Below, in pieces: positions 33,745 through 41,851 of a stretch of DNA of 64,000 nt. The DNA is from Aeromicrobium chenweiae. Its GTDB lineage: Bacteria > Actinomycetota > Actinomycetes > Propionibacteriales > Nocardioidaceae. The notes beneath the pieces were generated by a model, which worked only from the letters and a program-made list of their open reading frames with translations, was not told where the DNA came from and did not search any database. Within the stretch, counting starts at the first letter, position 1; each line of letters begins with the position of its first letter. Position numbers and translations under genes: made by a program. Location: positions 2,604,001 through 2,668,000 of the forward strand of contig NZ_CP026952.1 in assembly GCF_003065605.1 (NCBI RefSeq), written 5' to 3'.

Positions 33745-35190
33745 GTGCGCAGGCTCCTGCCGTCCTCCCTGACCGGGCGGCTCATCCTCACCTCCGTGGC
33801 GCTCGTCGCCGTGGTGAGCGTGCTCGTGGCGTTGGCGGCGACCCTGGTCATGCGGTCGTACCTGACCGGCCGGCTCGACGACCAGCTCGAGCAGTCGAAG
33901 CAGCGCGCACAGGGCGAGTTCCGCGACAAGGACCCGGGCTTTCGTCCCGACGGCGACGACGGACGGTTCTGCGGCGAGCCCCCTCCCCTGGCGCAGGGCC
34001 AGGGCGCGGGCAGCCTGACCGCGATCGTCACGTCCGACTGCTTCGCCGGGCTGGTGATCCCCAGCAGCGGCAAGCCCCGGTCGCTCTCGCGCGGCGCGCT
34101 GGAGACGCTGGCCGCGGTCAAGGTGGACCAGCAGCCGCGGACGATCGACGTGCCGGCGCTCGGCTCGTACCGCGTCGTCGCGGCGACGACGGCTCAGGGC
34201 AACAAGGTCGTCCAGGCGCTGCCGACCGAGGACGTCGACAGCACGATCTCCAGCCTGATCTGGTGGGAGTCGCTCCTCGCGCTGGCCGGCATCGCCGCCG
34301 CGGCGCTGGCTGGGCGCGTCCTCGTGCGCCGGCAGCTGCAGCCGCTGCGTGAGGTGGCGGCGACCGCCCACGAGGTGACCGCGATGCCGCTGTCGTCGGG
34401 CGCGGTCGGCGAGATCGTGCGCGTGCCGGGCCGGCTCACGGACCCGACGACCGAGGTCGGGCAGGTCGGCGAGGCGCTCAACCAGCTGCTGGGCCACGTC
34501 GAGGCCGCCCTGGATGCCCGGCACCAGAGCGAGCAGCAGGCGCGCCAGTTCCTCGCGGACGCGTCGCACGAGCTGCGCACCCCGCTGTCGACCATCAAGG
34601 GGTACGCCGAGCTCGGACGACGGACGGGGCGTGCCGATCCGGACGAGGTGCTCGCGAAGGTCGAGTCCGAGGCCGGTCGCATGTCGACCCTCGTCGAGGA
34701 CATGCTGCTGCTCGCACGCCTCGACGCGGGGCGTGGCGTCGAGCGCCGGCCGGTCGACCTGACGCGCGTGGTGGTGGAGGCCGTGGACGACGCCCGGGTC
34801 GTCGACCCCGAGCGGCGGTGGACGATCGACGTGCCCGCCGAGCCGGTGACCGTCCCCGGCGACGAGCAGCGTCTGCACCAGGCGGTGATGAACCTGCTCA
34901 CCAACGCGACCCGTCACACCCCACCCCGGACCACGGTCGACGTCCGTGTCGTCGCCGGCGACCCGGTGAGGCTCGAGGTCCATGACGACGGCCCCGGCAT
35001 CGACCCCGACCTCCTGCCGACGATCTTCGAGCGGTTCACCCGCGGGGACTCCTCGCGTACCCGCGCCTCGGGAGGGGCAGGCCTCGGCATGTCCTTGGTC
35101 CGCGCGATCATGCAGGCCCACGGCGGCGACGCCACCGTGACGAGCGTCCCCGGCGACACCACGTTCACCCTGACGCTGCCCGCCGACTGA
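33745..35190 (+). CDS. Membrane sensor histidine kinase, partner of the OmpR-type regulator
   Basis: A 481-residue kinase with membrane helices at about 12-35 and 171-195. The outer sensor domain of about 135 residues has two cysteines (GRFCGEPP, TSDCFAG) that could form a disulfide. HAMP (about 190-260), DHp with ADASHELRTPLSTIKGYAEL (His275) and ATPase with MNLLTNATRHTP, DDGPGIDPD and GGAGLGMSLV follow. The stimulus is unknown. A palindrome 9 bases after the stop may act as its terminator. Confidence 0.92.
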   Translation: MRRLLPSSLTGRLILTSVALVAVVSVLVALAATLVMRSYLTGRLDDQLEQSKQRAQGEFRDKDPGFRPDGDDGRFCGEPPPLAQGQGAGSLTAIVTSDCFAGLVIPSSGKPRSLSRGALETLAAVKVDQQPRTIDVPALGSYRVVAATTAQGNKVVQALPTEDVDSTISSLIWWESLLALAGIAAAALAGRVLVRRQLQPLREVAATAHEVTAMPLSSGAVGEIVRVPGRLTDPTTEVGQVGEALNQLLGHVEAALDARHQSEQQARQFLADASHELRTPLSTIKGYAELGRRTGRADPDEVLAKVESEAGRMSTLVEDMLLLARLDAGRGVERRPVDLTRVVVEAVDDARVVDPERRWTIDVPAEPVTVPGDEQRLHQAVMNLLTNATRHTPPRTTVDVRVVAGDPVRLEVHDDGPGIDPDLLPTIFERFTRGDSSRTRASGGAGLGMSLVRAIMQAHGGDATVTSVPGDTTFTLTLPAD

Positions 35191-35199
35191 CCCGTTGAC

Positions 35200-35225
35200 G
35201 GATTCCCACGGTCCCGTGGGAATCC
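35200..35225. promoter_or_regulatory. Palindrome copy 1 upstream of pspA
   Basis: GGATTCCCACGG-TC-CCGTGGGAATCC, perfect 12-bp arms. It lies 9 bases after the kinase stop. It shares the core TCCCACGGTNCCGTGGGA with the copy at 35266. It may be an operator or a terminator. Confidence 0.55.
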
Positions 35226-35265
35226 CACACTCCCCTCGGGTCACAACACGCGGGGAGTGACGAAA

Positions 35266-35283
35266 TCCCACGGTACCGTGGGA
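35266..35283. promoter_or_regulatory. Palindrome copy 2 upstream of pspA
   Basis: TCCCACGGTACCGTGGGA is a perfect 18-bp palindrome, centred 62 bases from copy 1 and about 150 bases before the pspA start. The pairing of two like sites favours regulator binding. CTCCCC/GGGGAG repeats lie between the two. Confidence 0.6.
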
Positions 35284-35433
35284 AACCGACTTCCGGCGCG
35301 GCCCGGCCGCTGCGCAGAGGCAGCGCTGAGAGCGACGCCGGGGCAGGCATCGGTTGTACGGACCCCCCGAATGGACCAAGATCGAGGGACGACGGCACGC
35401 ACCGCCACCGCCGACCGAACGAAAGTGACCACC

Positions 35434-36183
35434 ATGGCTCAGAAACAGTCCATCCTCGGGCGCATCGGGCAGCTGACCCGCGCCAACATCAACTCCCTGC
35501 TCGACAAGGCCGAGGACCCGGAGAAGATGCTCGACCAGATGGTGCGTGACTACACCAGCTCGATCGCCGAGGCGGAGACCGCCGTCGCGCAGACGATCGG
35601 CAACCTGCGTCTCGCGGAGGCCGATCACGCCGAGGACGTCGCCGCGGTCAAGGAGTGGGGCGCCAAGGCCCTCGCCGCGTCGCAGAAGGCCGACGCGCTG
35701 CGCTCGGCCGGCCAGGCTAGCGAGGCCGACCGGTTCGACGCCCTGGCGAAGGTCGCACTGAGCAAGCAGATCAGCTTCGAGAGCGAGGCCAAGGCAGCCG
35801 CCCCGCAGATCGCCGCCCAGAACGAGACCGTCGAGAAGCTCAAGACCGGTCTGATCGGCATGAAGGCGAAGCTCGGCGAGCTGCAGACCAAGCGCGACCA
35901 GCTCGTCGCCCGGTCCAAGACCGCCGAGGCGCAGGCCAAGGTGCAGGACGCGGTCAAGTCGATCGACATCCTCGACCCGACCAGCGAGCTGTCCCGCTTC
36001 GAGGAGAAGGTGCGCCGCAACGAGGCGCAGGTCGCCGGTCAGGCCGAGCTCGCCTCGTCCAGCCTCGACTCGCAGTTCGAGGAGCTCGAGGCGGCCAGCG
36101 CCATGACCGAGGTCGAGGCGCGGCTCGCCGAGCTCAAGGGCATCGGATCGGGCCAGCCCGCCGCCGTCGAGACCCCCGAATGA
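35434..36183 (+). CDS. pspA: PspA/IM30 (ESCRT-III-like) membrane-stress protein
   Basis: A 249-residue, almost wholly alpha-helical coiled-coil protein. The amphipathic N-terminal helix SILGRIGQLTRANINSLLDK binds membranes, followed by EDPEKMLDQMVRDYTSSI, the PspA hallmark. Long heptad helices to about residue 220 and a short disordered tail follow. The family polymerises on damaged membranes to limit proton leak. In this group regulation is often by ClgR or dedicated partners; here two matched palindromes lie upstream. A DUF2505 gene follows 31 bases later and is likely cotranscribed. Confidence 0.9.
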   Translation: MAQKQSILGRIGQLTRANINSLLDKAEDPEKMLDQMVRDYTSSIAEAETAVAQTIGNLRLAEADHAEDVAAVKEWGAKALAASQKADALRSAGQASEADRFDALAKVALSKQISFESEAKAAAPQIAAQNETVEKLKTGLIGMKAKLGELQTKRDQLVARSKTAEAQAKVQDAVKSIDILDPTSELSRFEEKVRRNEAQVAGQAELASSSLDSQFEELEAASAMTEVEARLAELKGIGSGQPAAVETPE

Positions 36184-36214
36184 CGCACCCATACCACTCG
36201 CAGAGGACGGCAGC

Positions 36215-36700
36215 ATGAAGCTCAACGAGAAGTTCTCCTACAAGGGCGCCGACGTCGAGGCGGTCTACGCCCTGCTCGTGGACCAGGCGTTCCGCACCGA
36301 GTCGTGCGCGAACCAGGGCGCGAGCGACTACGAGGTCACCGTCGAGCCGCAAGGGGAGGGTGCGACGGTCACGATCGTGCGCACGCAGCCGGCCGACATG
36401 CCCGACTTCGTCAAGAAGCTCACCGGCAGCACCGTCAAGGTCAAGCAGACCGAGGTCTGGAGCGGCCCGGACGCGTCGGGCAACCGGGCCGCCGACGTCA
36501 AGGTCAGCATCGTCGGTCAGCCGGCCGAGATGACCGGCAAGGCCAAGCTGTTCGCCAAGGACGACGGATCGGAGTTCACCGTCGACGGCGACGTCAAAGT
36601 GTCGATCCCGTTCATCGGCAAGAAGATCGAGCCCGAGGTGGCCAAGGCCATCCGCTCGTCGCTGCGCGAAGAGGTCGAGTACGGGATGGCCCGGCTCTAG
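36215..36700 (+). CDS. DUF2505 domain protein (SRPBCC-like)
   Basis: A 161-residue soluble protein whose opening MKLNEKFSYKGADVEAVYAL and TVTIVRTQPADMPDFVKKL match DUF2505, a START/SRPBCC-like fold with a hydrophobic cavity. No catalytic residues are known. GAGGACGGC precedes the ATG. Its place after pspA hints at a lipid- or membrane-related role (inference only). Confidence 0.85.
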   Translation: MKLNEKFSYKGADVEAVYALLVDQAFRTESCANQGASDYEVTVEPQGEGATVTIVRTQPADMPDFVKKLTGSTVKVKQTEVWSGPDASGNRAADVKVSIVGQPAEMTGKAKLFAKDDGSEFTVDGDVKVSIPFIGKKIEPEVAKAIRSSLREEVEYGMARL

Positions 36701-36712
36701 ACCGGTCGCCCC

Positions 36713-37018
36713 CTACGACGCCGTGCCCCGCACCTCGCGGAGCACGGCGTCGATCTCTTGGGGCGCGTACCACGCGAGATCGCCGCTGCCGTCGACGTCG
36801 AGGTGGAAGGACGCGACGTCCACCAGCCGCACGGGACCGTCCGGGTCGTCGAGCTCGGCCGCAGCCGCCACGGCACCGTGCTCGGCGGCCTCCTCGAGGG
36901 CGGCCAGCTCGTCCTCCTCGTCGACCGACGCCGACAAGAACGCCTCGGCGGGCGTGATCGTCTGCCCCGCCTCAAGCGCCGCCAGCTCGTCGACCGTGAG
37001 GCCCAGGTAGACCCTCAT
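36713..37018 (-). CDS. Acidic small protein, DUF6912-like
   Basis: A 101-residue acidic protein: MRVYLGLTVDELAALEAGQ, an alanine/glutamate-rich helical middle (DEEDELAALEEAAEHGAVAA) and a beta-rich end with VRLVDVASFHLDVDG. The MRVYLxLT opening matches an actinobacterial family annotated DUF6912, as I recall it. The ATG overlaps the WS/DGAT stop by 4 bases (ATGA), so it is translationally coupled to it. Function unknown. Confidence 0.7.
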   Translation of the reverse strand: MRVYLGLTVDELAALEAGQTITPAEAFLSASVDEEDELAALEEAAEHGAVAAAAELDDPDGPVRLVDVASFHLDVDGSGDLAWYAPQEIDAVLREVRGTAS

Positions 37019-38418
37019 CGCTTGCCCGGACGCTGGCGGCCCCGCGGCGCACGTGCGCGCCGCCCCTCGATGGTCTCCACGAGCTCGGCCAGCGCGTCCT
37101 CGATGCACTGGGCGAGGACGTCGACGTCCGGCACGGTGTCGCGGTCGGCGACGATGCCGAAGAAGACCTGGTGGTGGTAGGACGTCACCCCGATCGACAC
37201 CGCTCGCCGCCCGCTGAGCGGGATGCACGGGTAGACCTCGGCCACGGCCTTGCCGGCGAGGTACAGCTGGTCCTGCGGCCCCGGGACGTTGGTGATGACG
37301 ATCTGGTGCCCCCGCCCGGCCTCCGCGTCGGCGACCCGCGCGCCCACGGCGTGGAAGGTCGAGGTCGCGAAGCCCGGCAGGGCAGCGAGCTTGTTGGCCG
37401 CGACCGCCGACCCGGTCTCCCGGTGGTCCTTGAGCGCGTACGAGACCTGGTGCAGCCGGACGACGGGGTTCGACTCCCCCACCGGCAGCGACAGCAGGTG
37501 CCCACGCACCTTCGAACCGAGCGAGGTCGGCAGGCCGTCCTCGGCCACGACCGACATCGGCACCATGGCCCGGAAGCTCGTCTTGGCGGTGACCGGCGCG
37601 GCACGGGTGAGCATCCAGCCGCGGATGCCGCCGGCGATCACCGCCAGGATCACGTCGTTGACCGTGCCGCCGTGCTCCTTGCGGACGCGCCGGAAGTCCT
37701 CGAGGTCGGCGGCAAGGGTCGCGAACCGGCGGTGCCGGCTCAGCTCGGTCGACAGGACGCTCTGCGGGGCCTGCGCGTCGCCCCCGATGATCGGCAGCTT
37801 GCGGGCGAGCCGTCCGAGGTTGAGCTCGGTGATGCGCAGCGCCTCCCCGGGGCGTCGGAGGTTGCGGCTGATCGACTCCGCGACGAGCCCGGCCGCGTGC
37901 GGCTCGGGACGTGCGTTCCACTCCTCGTGCGGGATGTCCCGCTCGTGCGCGGTCTCCTCCAGGAGCACCTGCGCCAGGTCGATCGTCTCCGAGCCGTCGA
38001 CGAGCGCCTGGTGCGCCTTGAACAGCAGGGCCACGCGACCGCCGGTCAGCCCCTCGATCAGGTAAAGCTCCCACAGCGGGCGGTCGAGGTCGAGGCGGCG
38101 GGCGATGAGACGACCGACCAGCTCGTGCAGGGCGTCGACGGTGCCGGGGCGAGGGAGGGCCGATCGGCGGACGTGGAGCGAGATGTCGAAGTGCTCGTCG
38201 TCGACCCACATCGGCGTGCCGAGAGCGCCGGGCACCGAACGGGCCACCTGCCGGTAGCGGGGCACGAGGTCGATCCGCTCGTTGATCACCTGGATCAGGC
38301 GGTCGTAGTCCAGCGGCACGTCCCCGGGCTCGAGGATCGCCAAGGAGGCGACCTGCCGCGGGACGGTCGGACTGTCCTGCTGCAGGAACATCGCATCCAG
38401 CGGGCTCAACCGTTGCAT
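37015..38418 (-). CDS. Wax ester synthase / diacylglycerol acyltransferase (WS/DGAT) family
   Basis: A 467-residue acyltransferase of the family that esterifies fatty alcohols or diacylglycerol with acyl-CoA. Family blocks are present: RLSPLDAMFLQQDS, the conserved PLWE (114-117), NDVILAVIAGGIR, and VITNVPGPQDQLYLAG. The active-site HHxxxDG reads HQALVDG (136-142): the second His, generally taken as catalytic, is Gln. It may be weak, altered or non-catalytic. GAGGAGGG precedes the ATG. It is 40 bases downstream of the CpaE/TadZ-like gene and overlaps the DUF6912-like gene. Confidence 0.87.
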   Translation of the reverse strand: MQRLSPLDAMFLQQDSPTVPRQVASLAILEPGDVPLDYDRLIQVINERIDLVPRYRQVARSVPGALGTPMWVDDEHFDISLHVRRSALPRPGTVDALHELVGRLIARRLDLDRPLWELYLIEGLTGGRVALLFKAHQALVDGSETIDLAQVLLEETAHERDIPHEEWNARPEPHAAGLVAESISRNLRRPGEALRITELNLGRLARKLPIIGGDAQAPQSVLSTELSRHRRFATLAADLEDFRRVRKEHGGTVNDVILAVIAGGIRGWMLTRAAPVTAKTSFRAMVPMSVVAEDGLPTSLGSKVRGHLLSLPVGESNPVVRLHQVSYALKDHRETGSAVAANKLAALPGFATSTFHAVGARVADAEAGRGHQIVITNVPGPQDQLYLAGKAVAEVYPCIPLSGRRAVSIGVTSYHHQVFFGIVADRDTVPDVDVLAQCIEDALAELVETIEGRRARAPRGRQRPGKR

Positions 38419-38458
38419 GACCCTCCTCGTGATCTTGTCCAGAGAAGTTACCACCGGG

Positions 38459-39610
38459 TCACGACTCGGACGTCGCGAGCGAGGCCGTCGACGCGACGCG
38501 GTCGAGCACGATCCCCGCCAGGACCTCGACGCGTGCCACGAACGGCGAGGAGGGCGCCGCGTCCCGCGGGGTCCGTCCGCTCATCGCCGCGAGGTCGAGA
38601 CCCGCCTGGTCGAGCGGCAGGTACGCGGCCGGCTCGATGCCGGTGAGCCGCGAGATCGTCGTCCGGATGTCGCGCTCGCCCCAGCCGAGGGTGGTCCGCA
38701 CCATGTTGACCGCCAGCACCAGGTCGAGCCCCGGAGCCGTCTCGGACAGGTCGTGCAGCCCGCGCACCAGACGGGCGAGCCCGACCGGGTCGGGGCGACC
38801 GACGACGACCGCTAGGTCGGCCTGCTCCAGCACCTGGAGCGTGGTCTGGTTCCTGCTGGCAACGCCGGCCGCGGCACCGGTCTCGAGGGAGAACCCGCAG
38901 TCGACCACGACCAGGCCGGCGTGCGCGCGCAGCTGGGCCAGGACGACGTCCAGGGCGCCCGCGCGGACCTGCGGCCACATGTCGGCCCGCGGCAGGCCGG
39001 TGAGCAGGCGGAGCCCGGGATCGACGTCGAGGAGGTGGTCGACGACCTCGTGTCCTCGTCCCTGGTTGGCCGCCCGGCAGGCCGCGACGAGTCCCGACAC
39101 GTCGTCGAGGACGCTGAGCATCTGGCCCTGAGCGCCGCCGTACGTGTCGGCGTCCACCAGGACGGTGTCCACACGCCGCGCCGCAGCGGCCGAGGCCAGG
39201 CCCAGTGCGACGGTGCTGCGTCCCGGTGCACCTCCCGGACCCCAGACGGCGACCACCGGCGCGGTCCGGCCCGGCGCGGCCGCGGGCGCGACCGGCGCGT
39301 CCCGTGCGACGTCGTCGAGCGCCCCCAGCCGCACCCGACGGACGATGCCCAGCGCCTCGCACCGACCGGCGTCCGCGCCGACGGCGGCGACCCGCACCCC
39401 CGCCCGCTCGAGCCGGTGGACCGCGTCGACGTCGAGCCCGGGCAGCTCCGCCGAGACGAGAGCCGCTGCGGCGCGTCCGGTCTGCGCGACCGCGAGCAGG
39501 TCGGCCACGTCGACGCATCGGCGCGCCAGCCGCAGGACCGGCGAGCCCTCGACCTCACGGATCGCCGCCGCCTCCCACGAAGCGTCCCCCGCGGCGATCA
39601 CGACGTCCAC
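38459..39610 (-). CDS. CpaE/TadZ-like MinD-type ATPase
   Basis: A 383-residue protein: an N-terminal receiver-like or atypical domain (about 1-110), then a MinD/ParA-type fold with VVAVWGPGGAPGRSTVALGL, switch I VDADTYGGAQGQ and VVVDCGF. The P-loop GGAPGRST lacks the invariant Lys of KGGxGKT/S, common in CpaE relatives and possibly limiting hydrolysis. TadZ/CpaE proteins place Flp pili. Here it follows the SAF/CpaB-like gene by one base, away from the tadABC cluster at 24-29 kb. Confidence 0.82.
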   Translation of the reverse strand: MDVVIAAGDASWEAAAIREVEGSPVLRLARRCVDVADLLAVAQTGRAAAALVSAELPGLDVDAVHRLERAGVRVAAVGADAGRCEALGIVRRVRLGALDDVARDAPVAPAAAPGRTAPVVAVWGPGGAPGRSTVALGLASAAAARRVDTVLVDADTYGGAQGQMLSVLDDVSGLVAACRAANQGRGHEVVDHLLDVDPGLRLLTGLPRADMWPQVRAGALDVVLAQLRAHAGLVVVDCGFSLETGAAAGVASRNQTTLQVLEQADLAVVVGRPDPVGLARLVRGLHDLSETAPGLDLVLAVNMVRTTLGWGERDIRTTISRLTGIEPAAYLPLDQAGLDLAAMSGRTPRDAAPSSPFVARVEVLAGIVLDRVASTASLATSES

Positions 39611-39611
39611 G

Positions 39612-40271
39612 TCACGACACCCGCACGAGCGTGACGTGACCGGCGGCCACGGTGCTGATCACCGTCTGCTGCATCTGCTCCCGGGCGACGTCGACGAGCA
39701 CGGTCTGCGCGAGCGAGCCGCTGGCGGCGGCCGCCTCGCCGCCGGTCTGGAGCACCCGGACCGACTCAAGCACCCGGACGGCCTTGCCGGTCGGCTCGTC
39801 CCCCGGCCCGGGTCCCACCCAGACGTCGACCAGGTCGCCACGGGCCAGGTCGGCCGGTGCCGCGCCGTCGGTGACGCTGAGCGGCAGCTGGCTTCGCGAC
39901 TGCGTCGACCGGGCGACCAGCGCGTCCTTGCCCACCAGCGACCCCGACGCCATGTCGTGCGCCCACACGAGCTGGTCCAGCGGTGCCGCGAACTCCTCGT
40001 CCGTGCGTACGTAGTTGCCGGCGGCACCGCCGGAGAGCCGCACCCGGGTGGGGGTCAGGTCGCCGTCCACGACGGGGTCACCGGGGCGGACGTCCTGCTT
40101 GAGCGACCAGTACTCGACCGTGTCGTCACTCGTTGCCGCGAGCCGCGCGCCCAGCACCGTCGCGCCGAGCACCAGCAGCACGCCGAGCACCAGCCGTGGG
40201 TCTCGCCACGGTCGGATGCGCAGTCGCGTCGTCGTCCTGCCTGATCGCCCAGGCCCCCGCCAGTTCGTCAT
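39612..40271 (-). CDS. SAF-domain protein, CpaB/RcpC-like
   Basis: A 219-residue protein with a basic N-terminus, one membrane helix (LVLGVLLVLGATVLGARL) and an outer SAF domain (VEYWSLKQDVRPGDPVVDGD then LTPTRVRLSG). The DLARGDLVDVWVGPGPGDEP region follows and a beta-rich tail ends the protein. CpaB/RcpC proteins stabilise the Flp pilus channel in Gram-negatives. In actinobacteria single-membrane SAF proteins accompany CpaE-like ATPases. It is coupled to the downstream ATPase gene. Confidence 0.82.
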   Translation of the reverse strand: MTNWRGPGRSGRTTTRLRIRPWRDPRLVLGVLLVLGATVLGARLAATSDDTVEYWSLKQDVRPGDPVVDGDLTPTRVRLSGGAAGNYVRTDEEFAAPLDQLVWAHDMASGSLVGKDALVARSTQSRSQLPLSVTDGAAPADLARGDLVDVWVGPGPGDEPTGKAVRVLESVRVLQTGGEAAAASGSLAQTVLVDVAREQMQQTVISTVAAGHVTLVRVS

Positions 40272-40381
40272 GCACTAGGTTCTACCGACCCGGCGCGGCC
40301 CCGTAAACCCCCTGTCCCGCTTGTCCACAGCGCTGTCGGACCCCAGGGTGGGGTGACACCCGTCCGTGGGAAACTGGGGAC

Positions 40382-40621
40382 ATGCCACCTTCCAGCCCGC
40401 GTTTCCTCACGCTGGCTGACGTCGCCGAGATCCTCAACGTCACGGTGCGTCAGGTGTACGCGCTCGTGCGCTCGGGTGACCTGCGTGGCATCCAGATCGG
40501 CGGCCGCGGGCAGTGGCGCATCGAGAACGACCAGCTCGAGGACTACATCTCGCGCCAGTACGCCCGGTCGGAGGCCAACGACCTGGTCGAGGCCGACGAC
40601 GACATCACGTCCGACCACTGA
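40382..40621 (+). CDS. BldC/excisionase-like helix-turn-helix protein
   Basis: A 79-residue MerR-like single-domain protein: FLTLADVAEILNVTVRQVYA, LVRSGDLRGIQIGGRGQWRI and an acidic tail. It is the HTH_17/excisionase type, also close to BldC developmental regulators. There is no phage context, so a chromosomal regulator is more likely than an excisionase. GAAACT lies 6 bases before the ATG. The last 17 bases overlap the convergent gene. Confidence 0.85.
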   Translation: MPPSSPRFLTLADVAEILNVTVRQVYALVRSGDLRGIQIGGRGQWRIENDQLEDYISRQYARSEANDLVEADDDITSDH

Positions 40622-41108
40622 CGACGGCCAGAGCGGTCCACGGCACGACCTGCTCGCGCCCTGAGTCGGTGCGCAGCCGGACGAAGTCGCGGCCGACCAC
40701 GTCCACCACGCCGTCTCGCCGCGTGCCGTCGACGAGGCGCACCAGGACCTCCTCGCCCGCGTCGCGCAGGGCCCGCAGGACCTGACCCCAGCCGAGCCTC
40801 GCGCCCACGAGCGTCGGCTCGTCCGCCCGACGCTGTGCCTCGTGCACCCCGGTCACGGCGGCCGTCGCGACGACGTGATCGATCGCGTCACCGCGCAGCC
40901 GGATGACCGAGTCGTTGACGAGCGTCACCTCGCCCTCCAGACGGCCCGCTCCGCGGACCTCGACCGCAACCCGGCCGCCGAGGAGGTCGCGCCACGACGT
41001 CTCGGCCCAGTCACCATCGCTCAGGTCGCCGACGAGCGCGTCACGCTCCTCCAGCTCGAGCTCGGCGGCCTGCCCCTCGAGGTCAGCGAACAGCCGGTCC
41101 CAGCGCAC
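40605..41108 (-). CDS. Conserved actinobacterial protein, unknown function
   Basis: A 167-residue soluble protein: MRWDRLFADLEGQAAELELE then ERDALVGDL, followed by a beta-rich core with VEVRGAGRLEGEVTLVND and RLVDGTRRDGVVDVVGRDFV, resembling two small-barrel (Sm-like) strands. It is widespread next to BldC-like genes in actinobacteria and sometimes labelled a Fis-type regulator without support. Its C-terminus overlaps the convergent HTH gene by 17 bases. Confidence 0.75.
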   Translation of the reverse strand: MRWDRLFADLEGQAAELELEERDALVGDLSDGDWAETSWRDLLGGRVAVEVRGAGRLEGEVTLVNDSVIRLRGDAIDHVVATAAVTGVHEAQRRADEPTLVGARLGWGQVLRALRDAGEEVLVRLVDGTRRDGVVDVVGRDFVRLRTDSGREQVVPWTALAVVSGRT

Positions 41109-41198
41109 ACCGGCACGCTAGCCGATCCCTTGCTCCCACGACAGTGTCCCCAACCGACGACCGACCCGTTGACAGACGCCGCCAAACGGCCTTGTCTG

Positions 41199-41228
41199 TA
41201 ATCAAACGTCATCAAACGACCTCAAAGG
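41199..41228. promoter_or_regulatory. Tandem 10-bp direct repeats before the LysM gene
   Basis: ATCAAACGTC and ATCAAACGAC are adjacent, and a third partial copy CTCAAAGG merges with the ribosome-binding site. The helical-turn spacing suits a dimeric response regulator; MtrA is a candidate by genomic context only. A TTGACA lies upstream at 41167. Confidence 0.4.
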
Positions 41229-41236
41229 AGATCGAC

Positions 41237-41851
41237 ATGCGGCTGACGCGGACCGGGTGGCTCGTGACGACGCTCGCCGCCGTCAGCACGTACGTCCTGG
41301 CTCCCGACGCCCCCGTCTGCGTCCGTGCGCTCACCGGGACGTCCTATCCCGACGCGCTTATCGCGCTCGCCTCGCTGGTCCAGCTCGCCCTGTCGGGCTG
41401 GGTGCTGCTGACCGTGCTCCTGAGCGTCGCCGGCCGGTCCTCCCGCATCGCCCGCGCTGTCGCGCCCGCGGCCGTGCGGCGGGCGCTGTTCGTCGGTGCC
41501 GTCGGCGCCCTGACGCTGGCCCCCGCTCACGCCGACGAGTTCGCCGCACCGTCCGGGCAGGCGGCACACTCTGTCGACGGGCTGCGCCTGCCGGACCGAC
41601 CCGCCGCGCCGGGTACGACGGCCCCGACGCCCCGGCGCGCCCACCCGCAGGCCGACCCCGTCGTGGTGCGCGCGGGCGACACGCTCTGGGGCATCGCCGC
41701 GCGCTCCCTGCCGAGCGACGCCTCCCCCGCCGACGTCGGCCACGCCGTGGCGCGCTGGCACGCGGCCAACCGCGGCGTCATCGGGCCCGAGCCCGACCTC
41801 ATCTTCCCCGGTCAACACCTCACTCCGCCCATCGGGAAGGACCACCCATGA
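41237..41851 (+). CDS. LysM domain membrane protein
   Basis: A 204-residue protein with an N-terminal helix (LVTTLAAVSTYVLA), a second (ALIALASLVQLALSGWVLLT), a third ending in PAHADE, and a C-terminal LysM module (VVRAGDTLWGIAARSLP through FPGQHLTPP) for peptidoglycan binding. AAAGGAG precedes the ATG by 7 bases. It overlaps the next gene by ATGA. It lies upstream of secA like the Rv3235 region of mycobacteria and could anchor an envelope complex. Confidence 0.82.
   Translation: MRLTRTGWLVTTLAAVSTYVLAPDAPVCVRALTGTSYPDALIALASLVQLALSGWVLLTVLLSVAGRSSRIARAVAPAAVRRALFVGAVGALTLAPAHADEFAAPSGQAAHSVDGLRLPDRPAAPGTTAPTPRRAHPQADPVVVRAGDTLWGIAARSLPSDASPADVGHAVARWHAANRGVIGPEPDLIFPGQHLTPPIGKDHP

Noticed and set aside
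40382..40621. Phage excisionase
   Set aside because: There is no integrase, attachment site or phage gene nearby; the protein fits chromosomal BldC-like regulators.
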